NCBI GenBank assembly: GCA_963693305.1
Contig: OY855912.1
Location: 6,999,001 to 7,063,000, forward strand
Source of the DNA: Meandrina meandrites
Lineage: Eukaryota > Cnidaria > Anthozoa > Scleractinia > Meandrinidae
DNA length: 64,000 nt
Direction: 5' to 3'
Under the pieces are notes generated by a model. The model searched no databases, was not told where the DNA came from, and was given only the letters and a program-made list of their open reading frames with translations. The position numbers were made by a program, and so were the translations under genes. This document shows positions 11,301-23,131 of the stretch, piece after piece (the first letter of the stretch is position 1; each line of letters starts with the position of its first letter).

Positions 11301-14300
11301 CACGTAGCATTTTTTAAAATATATTTAAATTGCCTATGAAATGAAAAAAAATTGCGTTATTTTGTAGCTTGTTATATGTACTTGTCGAAATGCCCAAAAG
11401 CGAATAGTGTTAAATGGTGAAAATCCGAGTTTTTGCTGCCCAAAGTTCGAATTTGACGACTAAAAAGTGTCCGGAGACTAGATCGAGTTTTGACGTCACG
11501 TTAGTTGCAAAGATTTTGATAACACTCCGCATTTCTCAGTGAATCTCTCTCAAACACTGAAAAAATGTCTAGTAACGAGTCCGAATTTAGCGTTTTGTAC
11601 AGCTCTTCGGGTAGTGAAGGTAGTAGAGAAGAAACAGACAAGGATTACGATGTAGTCTGCAACCAAAGTGACGTCACGAGGTAGTTTGGCCACAAGATTC
11701 GAAGACCATTTTTGAGAGCAAAATGCGGTAACTTTCATGAGTTATAAAATCGTCAATTTGTTTTCCCACAATCTCAAACTTTCAGATATTTTCTTTGAGA
11801 TGTCAAATATTGGAAATATGCATTAAAAAAATTTCGCTTCATATGCACTTTAAATCAATATATTATAAACTATTACCCTGATCTGTTGTTAAGGCTCATG
11901 GTGAGCTTGAAAGAAGTCTGGAGGAAAAGGTCCGTGTGTTACAGAATCATCTAGAGACAGAGCAAGTAGAATGCTGTAGACTTCAGTGGGCCAATAAGGA
12001 TGCTGGGAAGGAGAAAGAGTTGGAAGTTCAGAGGTAAAACAAATTCTAGTGTTATTCTCTAGCCTGCGAATACAGCCACCTCTCATTCACTCCCACTACT
12101 GCGTGCGAAACGCGAATGAGAGGCTATGCCCGTACATAGGGTGCTAGGTCATTGTAGGCTGCCCTCTAAGTAGTATTTTTTTAGGTTTCTGCAATGTGCT
12201 AGTTAGACCCATTTATACTGTATACACCTGTTATTAATTTCTACTCGCAGAAAATGAGGGTAGAAATTATTTTTTCATAGTCAAAATTCAAACTTAAGTG
12301 TCGTTTTCAAGGACAATGTGTGCACTAGCTATCATAGTCTATCAGTCATTACTGTACAGTTGGTACTAGACAAAGTTTTTATTTAATACTTTCGACATTT
12401 TTTGACAAAGTGTTGATGGCTTTCATTAGAACTGGCCTGAAATCAATGTGCAGGAACTGTGAGAAGTGGAGTCATCAAGTTCCGTGTTTGCTTCCCAACA
12501 ATTGTCAGCATCACCTCTCACAATTCTACTCAATTGGCCATTTGAAACAGAATTTAAATTACAATGTTGTCGAAAGTAGTCAATTAAAAAATGAAATTGT
12601 CAAGTGGTAACCCTACAGCACAGCAGCAACTACAGCCACTCAGATCACATTTACCATGCTTCCCATGTGTGAGTGATCATTGCATTGTTTGATATCAGAC
12701 TGCAAGGAATTATAGCTGATCTAGAACACAGACTAGAGAAACAAGTAGCTGACCATGCTCGATCCACAGTAGCTCGTGACTTGGAACTAGAAGCATTAAG
12801 ACAGCAAGAGGAGAAGATGAGAATGGAAATTGTACAGCTCAAGGAAAATACTGACAGGTTAGAAATTGTAAAGGGAGATTTACGTGGTACTACTTTCTCA
12901 CCAGCAACAAGCTTATGCCATGGCTACAACACAAATCGTGTCATGCAAATCAACCAACCACATTCTTACAAAGATGTGCCTCCGCAATGGTCCTAAGTCA
13001 TGTTGTACGCCTGTTGTAAGCTTGTGGCATGCAACAAAGTTTTGCCCTGTAGGGATTTTTTTTCTATGATCATATTGTTGGGTTGATGCATACTTTAATG
13101 TCCAGTGAAACCCTACAATCAGGGGAGTGGGGAACGGTGTGTGTGTGGGAGGGGGGATGGGTGGGGGTCGGCTGGTTAATCTTGGGGTAAAGAGAACAAG
13201 AAGTCTATGGGAGGCAGGAAAACAGAGATACATGTTAAGGGGTGTGATTTCCAGTGTGGCAGAACCAGGAAAAACAGAAAACATTAACATTAGCAGCATA
13301 GTATTTATAGTAAGACTAAGAGTAAAAGCACAAGAGTTCTGAGTCACCAAGGAAGTGGTCAGAACTGGGAGTAAAAGGTACAAGAAGCAGGAGGTCCAGA
13401 ATGCTTACTATTTGTCAGAAGGAACTTGATGGGATGGCCATTGAATAATGGTAAGACTTTTCTCAAAATTTGCAAACCAACCAAAAGAGATGGCGCTAAC
13501 CATTTGTAATTCGGTTTTGTTATTCTTTTCCGTTGATGGGAGACTGGAAATGGGAAACTGTGCAAATGGTTAGGAAATTTCCGATGTTCCATTCTGCCAC
13601 AGAAAAAGAGTCCACAATTTCCAAACAGATTTTCCGGAAAATTACTGAACCATTTGACTTTCAACCGAAACTTCTGGATTTTTTTGTCTTAATGGTAAAC
13701 ACCCACAGGTTCTTGTTCCCCCTTCCCCTGATGAACCAGTCATGGGGATAATTGACAGTAAAATACAGTTTGTTTGACAGCAGTTACCTGTGGTAATAAT
13801 AACCTTATTAGCCTAAATTGAAATTATGTTTATCATATATCTACTTTTGTCATTCAGATACAAGAAGGAGCTCACTATAGCCATGGAGCGAGAGTCTTCC
13901 TTGGAGCGATCAAGAGCTCAGCTTGAAGTTGATTGGCAGCGACGGTGTGAGGACACTGAAAGAGAGGTGTACAGCAAGCAGGAGCACCTGCTGGCTGGTC
14001 TCACAAAGCAGAGAGATGAGGTATTATTACCATAGCTCACTTATGAGAAAGAAAAACAAAGTTTCCCCACATTTTTTTAAAGGAATTTAAATATTTCCAA
14101 AGGGAAAGCGTGTATCTTGGCAAGCTGATGATTGAAATGGATAGCCTAGCAAGTCAATTGGCGTTATGCATGTTTACATCAGACTGAACAAACTTAAAAT
14201 ACCTCACAGTGAAACAAACTCAATCGGGGCCACCCAACAAATGGACCGACCAATCACACTTAAGAGGCAAATTTAACTGCTGATGAACGAATTCTAATTC

Positions 14301-14849
14301 TTTTGCTCTGAGCTTGTCTTGTGATTGGCTAAAAAAACGTTGGGTGGCCCCGGTTGACTTCATTTCACTATAAGAATTTATGGAAATAATGTCATCTCAT
14401 TTCTTCACTTTCAGAGTGTGGCACTTGCTCAAGAGCGAGAGCGTGAACTGACTCAGCGAGATGACCTGATTCGTGTATTGACTCAGACCAGAGACCAGGC
14501 TCTTGCAACCCTTCAGCGGCATGGACTTGCTATTCCCGTACAATTTCCAAATAAGGAGAAGCAGGAGAATTCACATGACACTGAAAATCTCCAAGGCCTG
14601 CCGCCTGAGGAGAAGATCAAGGCGTTAGAATCACAGAACAACAATTTACGAGCTGTGATTGGGCAAATGCGGCATGACATGGAGAATCTTAGCAACCAGT
14701 TAGCGACAAGGCCCCCTTCTGTTATGGTGCAAAGCAGAGATGGTGAGGAAGGGGCCTCAGTACCACTGACCACAGGTACAGCAGTCACAGGGTCAAAATT
14801 TTTAAGCATAAAAAATAAATGTATGTGTAACGTTTTCTTTTTTAACATT

Positions 14850-14885
<36 letters not shown>

Positions 14886-14889
14886 TTTT

Positions 14890-14929
<40 letters not shown>

Positions 14930-17900
14930 TGCTTGCTTGCTTGCTTGCTTTCTTTCTTTCTCATTCATTTGAATTTTATTAAGGGCCACAAGAAATAGGG
15001 GGCAAATGTCTGAAGCAGGAATGATTGTACATAGATGAAAGTTCCTTGTTATCATTTGGTATCACAAATAAGGTCTTATTCAGTAATAGTGTTGAGAGGC
15101 CTTTTTCCATAAAGGTTTTCTCTAGTTATGCTGTAATCGGAGAACATTAAAATGTTGTTCTCGTATTTCATTCTTGGACTCTTTTTTAACAGAATATGTT
15201 GAGTCACTGGAAAAGGAAATCACAGAACTAAAGTCAAAGAATAGAACACTGAGACAGCAGATGGACGACATGTCACAGTCAGCCAAACCTCCCAGACGCG
15301 CAGTGCCGTTGCATGGCGTTCAACCACAAGATCCATTCATACAAGCTCACATGAAGGAACTGAATGCAACAATCGGTAAGAATCTAACTGGCAGTGGCAA
15401 GTATACTATAAAATACCAGTTATAAGACACCCCCCCCCCCCCCCCCCCTCTCCCCGCAATGCAATACAGGGCAATGACCTTAAGAGGTTTCTTGTCAGCC
15501 CATAAGCTCTCCCGCGTATAAGCTCCCCAGTTATACGCCCAGGGCTTACAACTGGCATTTTACGGTAAGCAGTCTGTAAGTGAGCTATTTAACGCTGGAA
15601 AGGAAGAGGATCAGGCTTTTGTAAACAAGGTTACATGACTATATTTACTGTTGTTGCATATTTGGTGCTTTTCAGGTGCTCTGCGCCAAGAGAAGCTGGA
15701 GCTGTCAGCACATGTGAAGAAACTTCAAGCTACAGTGGAACATCTACAGGGATCACTGAACCAAGCGCACGAGGAGGTAATGCTCTATAGACACTGAAAA
15801 CTATAAACCTAAGGTAGAGAAATGCCAAAGACCAAAGAAAACACTGAACGAGAATGGTTGAGATTGAGGAAATGTTAGGAAATATTACGAACGTCGAACC
15901 AAAACTGAAAAAGCTCAACTTTTCAGTATCCTCCATCTGTGACGAATAAACCAGTTCAAAGATGAGCGTACAACGTAAACGCGTTTTATGGGAAATTCAC
16001 CCGTAATGAAAATGCGTATGCGAGCATTTCTGTATTTCATCACGTTTTCTTGAACGCGTGATCTCTGTTATTCACTGCCAAGATTTTCTTTTGCGAAACC
16101 GAAGACACTCGGATCGCCAATAAAAATAATAAAATCGGAAGCAGGGCTAATTTATCTTTTCGTATACAGCTAGGCTGCAATCCCGAAATGTATGGTGGAT
16201 AGTTTTAAGTTTACTGTTTCAGCATTTCAGGGAAATCTGAAGAAATGGCACGAGAGGCCATAGACGTATGTTTGCGAGTTTTAAAAGAAAGCAACACCAT
16301 AAAAAGTAGGTTCGACCGCTATAGTGTCAAGAACCAGGTGAATTGATCATATCCCAGATTACCTTTCGGGATTGTCACATGCTCTTTTCTCCGACAACCT
16401 TTACTGAAATAGCTGTATACGCTAATAATAACCAGGGATGAAAGTTTGTACGCAACTATGTATAGTACTATTTGGGAGACAGTTTACGCTGCAGAAAACA
16501 GTCAACTTTTAAACAGATATCTTTACGCAGATGCATGAAGAAGACATTGTTGGAACCTAGCACATACCTTGACCCCCTCCCCCCCCCCCCTTCACCTCAC
16601 TACTCCCCCCACCCTAGAAAGTGTCTTGACGCTTGCTTGTCCACTCCCTACTCGTCTCATCCCTTTTGCCACTGGTCTCACTTTTGTCGGCAATAAATAT
16701 ATACCGTAAATGGTCTAATAAACGCCCAATCTCAAATAACAAATAAACGCCTCGTATCTAATAAGCGCCCCCCTTGAGGAACAAAGTTTGTATTAGATGC
16801 CCCCTCTAATAAACGCCCCGTGTCTAATAGACGCCCCCCACCCCCTCACCTCCCAAGAATCGCCTCAACCATCGAACAGGCCAACAATGCCAACATGGTT
16901 GGCCCCGATGACGACGAAGACATCGATATCAAACTATGAACGACAAATGCGCCAATTGGATTAGTCTCCTACTCACAAACTCTATTTTCTATCTTACTAT
17001 ACTACGCATCTTATTTGTTTTGTTGACATTAAAGTGGAATAAACGCCTCTCTCTACTAAACGCCTCATATCTATCTAACGCCCCTCCTAGGATCCTTAAA
17101 AGTTAATAGATGCCCCGGGCGTTTGTTAGATCATTTACTGTATTTGTTTTTTCCTGATAGGTTCGCCAGAAACAGTTATCAGTGGATCAGTTGCAGTATG
17201 AACTGACAACGCAGAGCAGGCGAGCTGCTGACGAGCTCACTGCTTTCAGACAAAGAGTAACAGAACTGCAGCTTCAACTGGCACAGACAAGGAAAGAGGC
17301 GGACGAGTACTTCAAGAGTGGACTGGAACGGAATGCAGAAGCCACGTCCTTGGAGAATCAGGTGATCTGATTGACACCAACTGTCAGAACAGTTTTTCAT
17401 TTCTATTCAAGTCAGTGAAAAGCGAGTTCATTTTCGTTTTTAAGAAATTCAAGCTGCCTCTTCCCCTTACAGGTTTCGTCCAGAAGACTAAGAAAAAAGA
17501 AACAAATAAAACCGAGGCGTGCGGGGGTCGATCGCTTTACTTTCCCAGAGTTTCTTCTCCCCAATTTCCTTTCGGTCTATTTTCCTCTCTCAATAAAGAA
17601 GTCTCTGCGTGCTTGTCTTGCAACATGAGGTTTACAAACAGTTCAGTTAGAGCGGTTTTCACTTGAGTGTAGGAAGTAATTCGTGTTTACTTTGGTTTTG
17701 CATTACTACGCTTAGTGATTGGTTTAAAAAACTCGCGCCACTTTCTCGACCAATCAGAAGTAAAACCAAAGCCGATCGTGACCCGCTCACGCACGTTTTC
17801 CCGCGCTTCGAACCAGCTACATGTATTTTCTTCGAGTTTTGATTGGTTCACTGGATTGTCTGTGTCCTTTGTGTTTGGCCAGAGTGATCACTGTTGTTTT

Positions 17901-20900
17901 GGTTTTACAACACTCAGTTGAAAATTGCTCTATGTTAAGCCAAAAGTAAAGAAATTTTGCAGGGTAGAGAAGAATAACGAGGTCCTCCAAAAAAAGTGCT
18001 TCAATCATTTAGTGTCAATCCTTGTCAATGAAATTGTTTTGTGGATAAAGGCAAGCCAGCGTTGTTTTTTTACCTTGATAACTTGAAATCCTGACAGTGT
18101 GTAGAGGCGGTTTTTGGTGTGATGGTTCCATCTTATTTGATGTCTGGTGTTACTTTCCCCACCCTAGCTGTCAACTCTAAAGGTTGAGCTTGCATCCCAA
18201 GGGAGAGGAGCTGTGTCATTTAACCCTGAAGCAGCAGTCATCAAACAACTTCAAGATGAGATTTATCGTCTGAGAAAACAACTCACATCAGGTGCGATAG
18301 ATCAGCGTGGTAGCTACCATTCTCGTCCCCATAGCCCTTTTCGCTTCTCTTAGCCGTCGGGGTCTGGCACGAGAAACTAAGGGCTCTGGGGACATGGGAT
18401 TTTTGAATTAATTCGAATTTTTTTGATTGGCCGTTTGAAACAACGAAATCTTGAGCGGAAGTAAAAGACGCCATGGCTTTCCCACACAGTATATAGAAAT
18501 ATCACGACTGCATATATGAAGAGCGGAAGTCCTGGAATCTAGGACTGGAAATCCTTTGTCTCCAGAGCCCTTCGCTTCTCGTGCCAAAGCCCCGCCGGCT
18601 CAGAGAAGCGAAAAGAGCATGGGGACGAGAATGGGTAGTTACCGTTACTGTGCTACCTGGCATCGTAAAGTCTTGAAACTTGCTTTGTCTCAGTAAAGGC
18701 AGTGACTGGACTTTTTCACGTACAGGTGAACCTGGTAGTGAATTTGTGTTTGTGGCTAATATCATTACCCATACAAATCCTCAATTTTTTTCGAAAATTT
18801 CTTTAGACGTAAACATTATTGAAGAACACTTAAAACAACTGTTTTTCGTAATGTTTTCGTTCAATTTTAATATTATTTTATTGTAAACTGAAGTTATGAT
18901 GAGTCGAACCTTCATGTATTGTAAGACCCTTCGCACTCTGGTGAGATACTCTAACCACTGAGTTACATGAAGCTAGGTCATATGACTAGGATCATATGAA
19001 TGCTTCTAGGATCGGGCAATGTCGAAAGCGTCTATCGACTTTAGAAACATTGATTGATACTTTGCTGGTTTTCCATTTTAACAAGGCATTCAACCAAGCG
19101 ACAAAGATTTCCTCGACCCAGTGTCCCTCGCTCAACCGGGAACAACTAACATGGCGCGGCTACACGGCAAACTGCAAGCGGCGGCGAGGCGCATCAGCCG
19201 ACTGTCACAAGAGAAGGAACAACTCATACAGATGGGGAACAGACTAAGAGCTGAACTAGCAAAGTATACTGGTAAGTAACTACTAGCCTTGTTGTTAAAT
19301 CTTCCTGACTGACAATCTAGTCCTCTGAATACTCGATAAAACCGTGCAGGACATGTTGGATCTGCTTCAACTAAGATTAGTCCTGGTAACCACTAACCAT
19401 TACCACATTGGGTTAGAATAACATATTGTCGTCCCCATAGCCCTGGGGGCTCTGGGGACATGGGATTTTTGAATAAATTCAATTTTTTTTGACTGGCCGT
19501 TTGAAACAAAAAAATCTTGAGCGGAAGTAAAAGACGCCATGACTCTGCCATACAGTATGTAGAAACATCACGACTGCACACATTAAGACCGGAAGTCCTA
19601 AAATCTAGGAATGTAAATCCTTTGTCTCCAGAGCCCTTCGTTTCTCGTGTCAACGTTTTGCCGGCTAAGAGAAGCGAAAAGGGCTATGGGGACGAGAATG
19701 AGAATAACATCTCTATGAATTTGAATTAACGCACTTAAATTAATTCTCCAAATCTTAGCAGGCCGACACAGTGCTCCCCCTGGTACCATTTCTGGTGAGC
19801 ACTCGCAGCCCCTTATCAGCCGAGCCCCTGCAGGAAAGGTTCCTGTTGGAAAGACCCCAGGAGAGATAAAGGACCATCTACAGAGCCAGCTGAATGCTGT
19901 AGAGAAACTTCAGTACCAGCTCACTTCTCACGAGCTCCAGTTTGCACAGCGCATGGCTCAAATGGAGCAGCAAGCCGCTGAACAGATCAAGGTCACAGTG
20001 GTCTCAAGTTCTAGTGATTCAAATGAAGGCGAGTGTGAGTTTGCTTCTTGTACCTTATTCTCAGTGAATAAAAAATATATATTTAAGGTGGCTCGCAGTG
20101 GTTCAGATATAATTCCCGTCTTTGGCATTCTATTCCAACAACTTTGGAAAGGTTTTTCAGTGAACAAATTGAAGACACTGTGACGTCAAAATTCGTTACC
20201 ATGGCAATGGCAAAAGTGGTCATAGATACCTTATTTTGACCATTTGAGGCTAATAACGGTTTGAAGTTTTTGTTTTTGAAATATTTTGTCTACTGGACAA
20301 AACCATCTAACAATTTTTTAAACATTCTGTAGGTAAGGGTTCAGAGCCTCCTTAAATTTATGAAAAAAAAGCGTTGCTCCGAATGATACAAAATGTTCGT
20401 TTTGTCGGCTAGATAAAAATATGTCCAAGACAATGTGAAACCAGCGACAAGTGATGGAAAACATGAAATAGACAGCAAGCGCCGGAGTACATGTGACTAT
20501 AGCCTAGGCTCACCTTTGGGTCACACGCGCGAGCGATGTGAAAAGCGAACAGCGAATCTGCGAGCGAAGCGATCCTACTTTGCTGAGGTTTTTATTTTAG
20601 AATTCAATGAAAAGGTAACAAAATGAATGGCAAGTTCGCCTTGCCGTTTCCCGTATAACGTCAAGTTTAATCTCGTTAATATCTAAAAGACTAAAATGAG
20701 CACAGCAGTACTAAATACATTGACAGAAATAAAGTGATTTTTTTTTTATTTCAAGCAATTTTATTAAAACAGGAGGCGCGGTGGCCTAATGGTTAGTGCG
20801 CTGGACTCCGGGTCGGGAGGTCCGGGTTCGAGCCCTGGCCGGGGCACTGCGTTGTGTTCCTGGGCAAGACACTTTACTCTCATAGTGCTTCTCTCCACCC

Positions 20901-21615
20901 AGGTGTATAAATGGATACCAGTAAATTTACTGCTGGGGGTCACCCTGCGATGGACTAGCATCCCATCCAGGGGGGAGTACAAATACTTCTAGTCGCTTCA
21001 TGCTACGGAAACCGGGGATAAGCACCGGCCTGATGGGCCACTTGGCTCGTATGCAGACTTTGCCTTTTACATGTGAAAGCCGGTATGATTCTGTGCATGT
21101 GACTAGCTTCCTTAATTTATTTACTACATTTTTTTCTTTCAGATGGCAAAGTTCCAGATCCTCTCTTAGAATCCCGTGACGTCGCGTTACGTGACACTAA
21201 AGCAAAAGGCAATGAACCAATAGATAATCACATGATTCATCCACCGGCCAATCATTTGACGTCTTCCCCAGCTTCCGATCAACCACTGTTTACGTCATCC
21301 TCTGAGGGCCAAGCTTCGTTACAAGAACTTTGGAAGATGTTGGACGAAGAAGAAAGTTTCCGAAGCCCCACTCCCAGAAGAGCGCGTCCCAGCTCTCCTC
21401 GGCGCCCCACAGTCTCGAGGGACCTGGAACCTGATCACATTCCCACGCGCGATTCACCCGAGCGCAGCGTGTTCGCTCTGAAAGGGAGGCGAACGGAAGT
21501 TCAAACAAGACCCTCAAAACTGCGGCCAGAACTGTCTAAAAAGGCTGCTGGAAAGGCTAAGCTCACTCCCAAGAAATTAAGAGTAAGAAATTATAACGTC
21601 AGAGACGACGGCTGA
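8371..21615 (+). CDS. CCDC57: CCDC57 orthologue (centrosomal coiled-coil protein)
   Basis: Fifteen exons join in phase into 1092 residues: 8371-8739, 9522-9637, 10315-10450, 10839-11132, 11894-12033, 12699-12857, 13858-14020, 14415-14775, 15193-15375, 15676-15776, 17161-17361, 18168-18291, 19086-19271, 19762-20034 and 21143-21615, all with GT-AG introns. The N-terminus carries the family signature EDFEYNLKLLEERDQELQRY (about residues 57-76). Later hallmarks are NLRAVIGQMRHDMENL, QLQLAQTRKEADEYF and GNRLRAELA. Almost the whole protein is predicted coiled coil; the last exon encodes a basic, Ser/Pro-rich tail. Vertebrate CCDC57 is a centriolar-satellite, centrosome and microtubule protein involved in centriole duplication and spindle integrity; that role is inferred here. 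ATG 8371 is the first in-frame ATG (a GTG lies at 8356). The protein is somewhat longer than the human one, which is about 915 residues. Introns are crowded with short transposons. Exon borders come from frame and splice consensus only. Confidence 0.9.
8764..8879. mobile_element. Small palindromic MITE
   Basis: A hairpin-like element of about 115 bp with outer arms TTAACAATTAGATGG / CCATCTAATTGTTTAA and an inner inverted pair GATAGTTGAC / GTCAACTATC. It lies in the first CCDC57 intron only 24 bp after the exon 1 donor. No coding capacity. Confidence 0.6.
9388..9451. other. Perfect 24-bp stem hairpin
   Basis: Left arm 9388-9411 and right arm 9428-9451 are perfect complements over 24 bp (core GATGTTCTTAAAAC) with a 16-nt loop. 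It lies in CCDC57 intron 1, about 70 bp before exon 2. It could be a young hairpin transposon remnant or a small-RNA precursor; the sequence alone cannot decide. Confidence 0.7.
9920..10009. mobile_element. 90-bp MITE
   Basis: Terminal inverted repeats of 22 bp with one mismatch, starting GATACACCTTATTCCAA, enclose about 46 bp of unique sequence. Located in CCDC57 intron 2. Confidence 0.6.
10071..10281 (+). mobile_element. 5'-truncated tRNA-derived SINE
   Basis: The sequence is clearly related to the 3' two thirds of the fuller SINE at 20771-21075: both share CTCTCCACCCAG, CTGCGATAGACTAGCATCCC (or a close variant), GGGCCACTTGGCTC and GCAGACTTT. The tRNA head is absent and a run of about 23 G interrupts the body (10170-10192). 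It ends about 30 bp before the acceptor of CCDC57 exon 3. Confidence 0.75.
10611..10736. mobile_element. Near-perfect 126-bp palindrome (hairpin MITE)
   Basis: Arms 10611-10672 and 10675-10736 match at 61 of 62 positions with only TT between them. They start GTAGTTCGTATAGTGTGATC. The very high arm identity points to recent insertion or arm homogenisation. Located in CCDC57 intron 3. Confidence 0.8.
11325..11855. mobile_element. DNA-transposon remnant with a short coding relic
   Basis: The ends form an imperfect inverted repeat, TTTAAATTGCCTATGAAATG on the left and the complement of TTTAAAGTGCATATGAAGCG on the right. Inside, from about 11565 on +, an ATG opens a 39-codon acidic Ser-rich frame beginning MSSNESEFSVLYSSSGSEG, which looks like the first exon of a transposon protein. 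The element sits in CCDC57 intron 4 and ends about 40 bp before exon 5. Confidence 0.5.
14207..14370. mobile_element. 164-bp MITE
   Basis: Inverted ends of about 32 bp (CAGTGAAACAAACTC then GGGGCCACCCAAC; the right end is the complement with a few changes). The inner 13 bp are perfect. Located in CCDC57 intron 7, ending about 45 bp before exon 8. Confidence 0.6.
14845..14965. repeat. TTTC/CTTT microsatellite
   Basis: Tandem TTTC repeat interrupted by one TTTTT and followed by five GCTT units. It lies in CCDC57 intron 8. The open frames of alternating F/S or K/E residues that cross it are artefacts. Confidence 0.9.
15404..15567. mobile_element. MITE with TA-type ends
   Basis: Ends TACTATAAAATACCAGTTAT and, inverted, TTACCGTAAAATGCCAGTTG form a repeat of about 22 bp. 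A C-run near 15427-15449 follows the left end, and the body contains ATAAGCTCCCC-type repeats. It begins about 30 bp after the donor of CCDC57 exon 9. Confidence 0.5.
16704..17140 (+). mobile_element. TA-flanked transposon derivative with a coding tail
   Basis: Inverted ends CCGTAAATGGTCTAATAAAC and (from the right) CAGTAAATGATCTAACAAAC, flanked by TA on both sides (16702-16703 and 17141-17142), as in Tc1/mariner-pogo elements. The body is rich in AATAAACGCC repeats. At about 16857-16939 on + a frame ends in an acidic tail (MVGPDDDEDIDIKL then stop), which resembles the C-terminus of a DDE-type transposase. It is probably an internally deleted non-autonomous copy. Located in CCDC57 intron 10, ending 20 bp before exon 11. 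Confidence 0.6.
18319..18633. mobile_element. MITE family A copy 1, 10-bp target duplication
   Basis: Inverted ends of about 30 bp starting ATTCTCGTCCCCAT and continuing into TTTTCGCTTCTC. It is flanked by GGTAGCTACC (18309-18318) and GGTAGTTACC (18634-18643), a 10-bp duplication with one difference. A target duplication of 9-10 bp is typical of Mutator-like elements. The body shares GATTTTTGAAT and GAGCGGAAGTAAAAGACGCC with copy 2. In CCDC57 intron 12, starting 27 bp after the exon 12 donor. Confidence 0.75.
19425..19700. mobile_element. MITE family A copy 2, 10-bp target duplication
   Basis: Same family as the copy at 18319-18633, with a deletion behind the left end. It is flanked by perfect 10-bp repeats AGAATAACAT (19415-19424 and 19701-19710). 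The independent target sequence confirms mobility and the 10-bp duplication. In CCDC57 intron 13, 60 bp before exon 14. Confidence 0.8.
20083..20355. mobile_element. TTAA-ended MITE
   Basis: Ends TTAAGGTGGCTC and GAGCCTCCTTAA are inverted repeats starting with the TTAA that piggyBac-like and Kolobok-like elements duplicate. No coding capacity. In CCDC57 intron 14. Confidence 0.5.
20771..21075 (+). mobile_element. tRNA-derived SINE, near full length
   Basis: The head resembles a tRNA: an A-box-like GTGGCCTAATGGTTAG near 20781 and a B box GGGTTCGAGCCC at 20825-20836, the internal promoter for RNA polymerase III. The body continues with CTCTCCACCCAGGTGTATAA, CCTGCGATGGACTAGCATCC and a 3' end near GCAGACTTTGCC. 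The fragments at 10071-10281 and 40048-40125 are related. It lies in CCDC57 intron 14, about 70 bp before exon 15. Confidence 0.8.
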
Positions 21616-23131
21616 TGACTGGTGATAAACAGTGATTAATAGTTACCACGCAACAGCGGATGACTAGTAAAAGTCTTGCTTCTGATAGCAAACCGAAATG
21701 TCATCAGAGTGGTTGCTACGAAACGGGAGCTGTCGCCAGGGCAACAAGTTGATCGACAACCCTCGAGAGGTGACAGAAATCTTAAGTTCCTGAAGCGCAC
21801 GAACAATGGTTTTCGCCAGCGTTCACGTGAGTTATGTGCGTGAACGCCACGTGAAAGGTTCATATTTCGCACGTCATATAAAGTAAATCAGAAGCGGGAA
21901 GACATGTTTACAGTGACGTTAAGTACTGAATGGAACAGGCTTTTCAACAAGGAAAGGGGTAAAATTAACGGCGTGTGAAATAGCAAGCCGAAGGGAAACG
22001 AGCGTATTTTATAGCTGCGACTCGTGTTGTACGTGTTGATGTTTTGATTCGTTTATTGTGCTACACTGAAAGTTCTTATCGTTACGTAGTTTGTTCACTA
22101 TTTGTAAATGACATGAAACTCAAAACACCTACAGGTTTTTTTTCCTTCTACCCCTTTACTTTTTGTATAAACATTTTTATTTCCAGTAGCGACTTATTCC
22201 TCGCTATGACATTAAATCTTAACACACTAGGGACCTTTAGATGAGAGTACGTCTACGAGTACAAGTACGAATTTTCCAAACTAGCGCTTATACTTTCGAT
22301 TATCACATTCCACACCAATCTCGTACCTAGTCTCCTTTTTAACTGGTCAGCAACAGGGAGGAGTGAGGGATCTGGGAACGTGCCTGGAGCGAAATTCAAT
22401 AGTCGTACCTGTACTCCGATCTCAAGGTCCAAAAGTGAGAAGAATGAAAAAAAAAAAAAAAAATCAAAAAATCCTGGGCTGGTTTATTGTCTTAATGTAC
22501 ACCCGAACTCTCTAAAGGTAAACTAAAATGTAGGAAAACCAGTGCGCCTAAACTTTTTACATGTAATTTCGTTTATGGAAATCACTTGCCATAATTTAGG
22601 GCGGTTACTGTGTACACAACCGCTGAAGTTAAGACTGAGGGAAACTTTTAGTTTTCACAGGCTTTTTTTCAGTAAGGCACTTCCTCTCTGGAACCTGTAT
22701 TTTTATTCGCCCGCTGTAAACACTACCTCTATTGTTATTCAGGGCTAGGAGTATTGTAATGACCAGTTATCTATTGGGCGACCCGTTTTTTTTAACATTA
22801 CACCGTATTTTGTTAATGTTTCTGGATATCTAAAATAGCTTAAGAAAATTGAACTTTGACTTGGCTAGCAATGTTTTCCCTCGTTTTCCTTTGGTTGCAC
22901 GTTTTCCTGCGTTTGGCACCAAATCAAAGTTTGCTACAACTTTGTCTCTTGATACATGCGTCTTTTCGCAAGGCTTTAGGATTACTTTAGCTTCAGTTTG
23001 AAGATAATTATTTATTTAAAAACACGCCATCCACTCAAATTGCGACCACCTGAACCGGACTACTTGGGAAAAGGGCGTGGTTGTCGCAAGAACGAGTTTT
23101 TCAAGTTGAACATTTGAGTAAAATTAATAAT
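21616..23131. other. CCDC57 3' side, no further gene seen
   Basis: This should contain the CCDC57 3' UTR, but no convincing poly(A) signal can be assigned near the stop codon. A run of about 20 A lies near 22447-22466. No other feature is supported. Confidence 0.4.

Noticed and set aside
12050..12125. Inverted CCTCTCATTC / GAATGAGAGG pair as a transposon
   Set aside because: Arms are only about 10 bp and no target duplication or further copy is seen; support is too weak for a feature.
14513..15055. Minus-strand 180-residue frame rich in KE repeats
   Set aside because: Antisense of CCDC57 exon 8 and the TTTC microsatellite.
20781..20845. A genuine tRNA gene
   Set aside because: A- and B-box-like motifs are present, but the sequence continues into a repeated SINE body found elsewhere in the window and lacks a clean cloverleaf acceptor stem.
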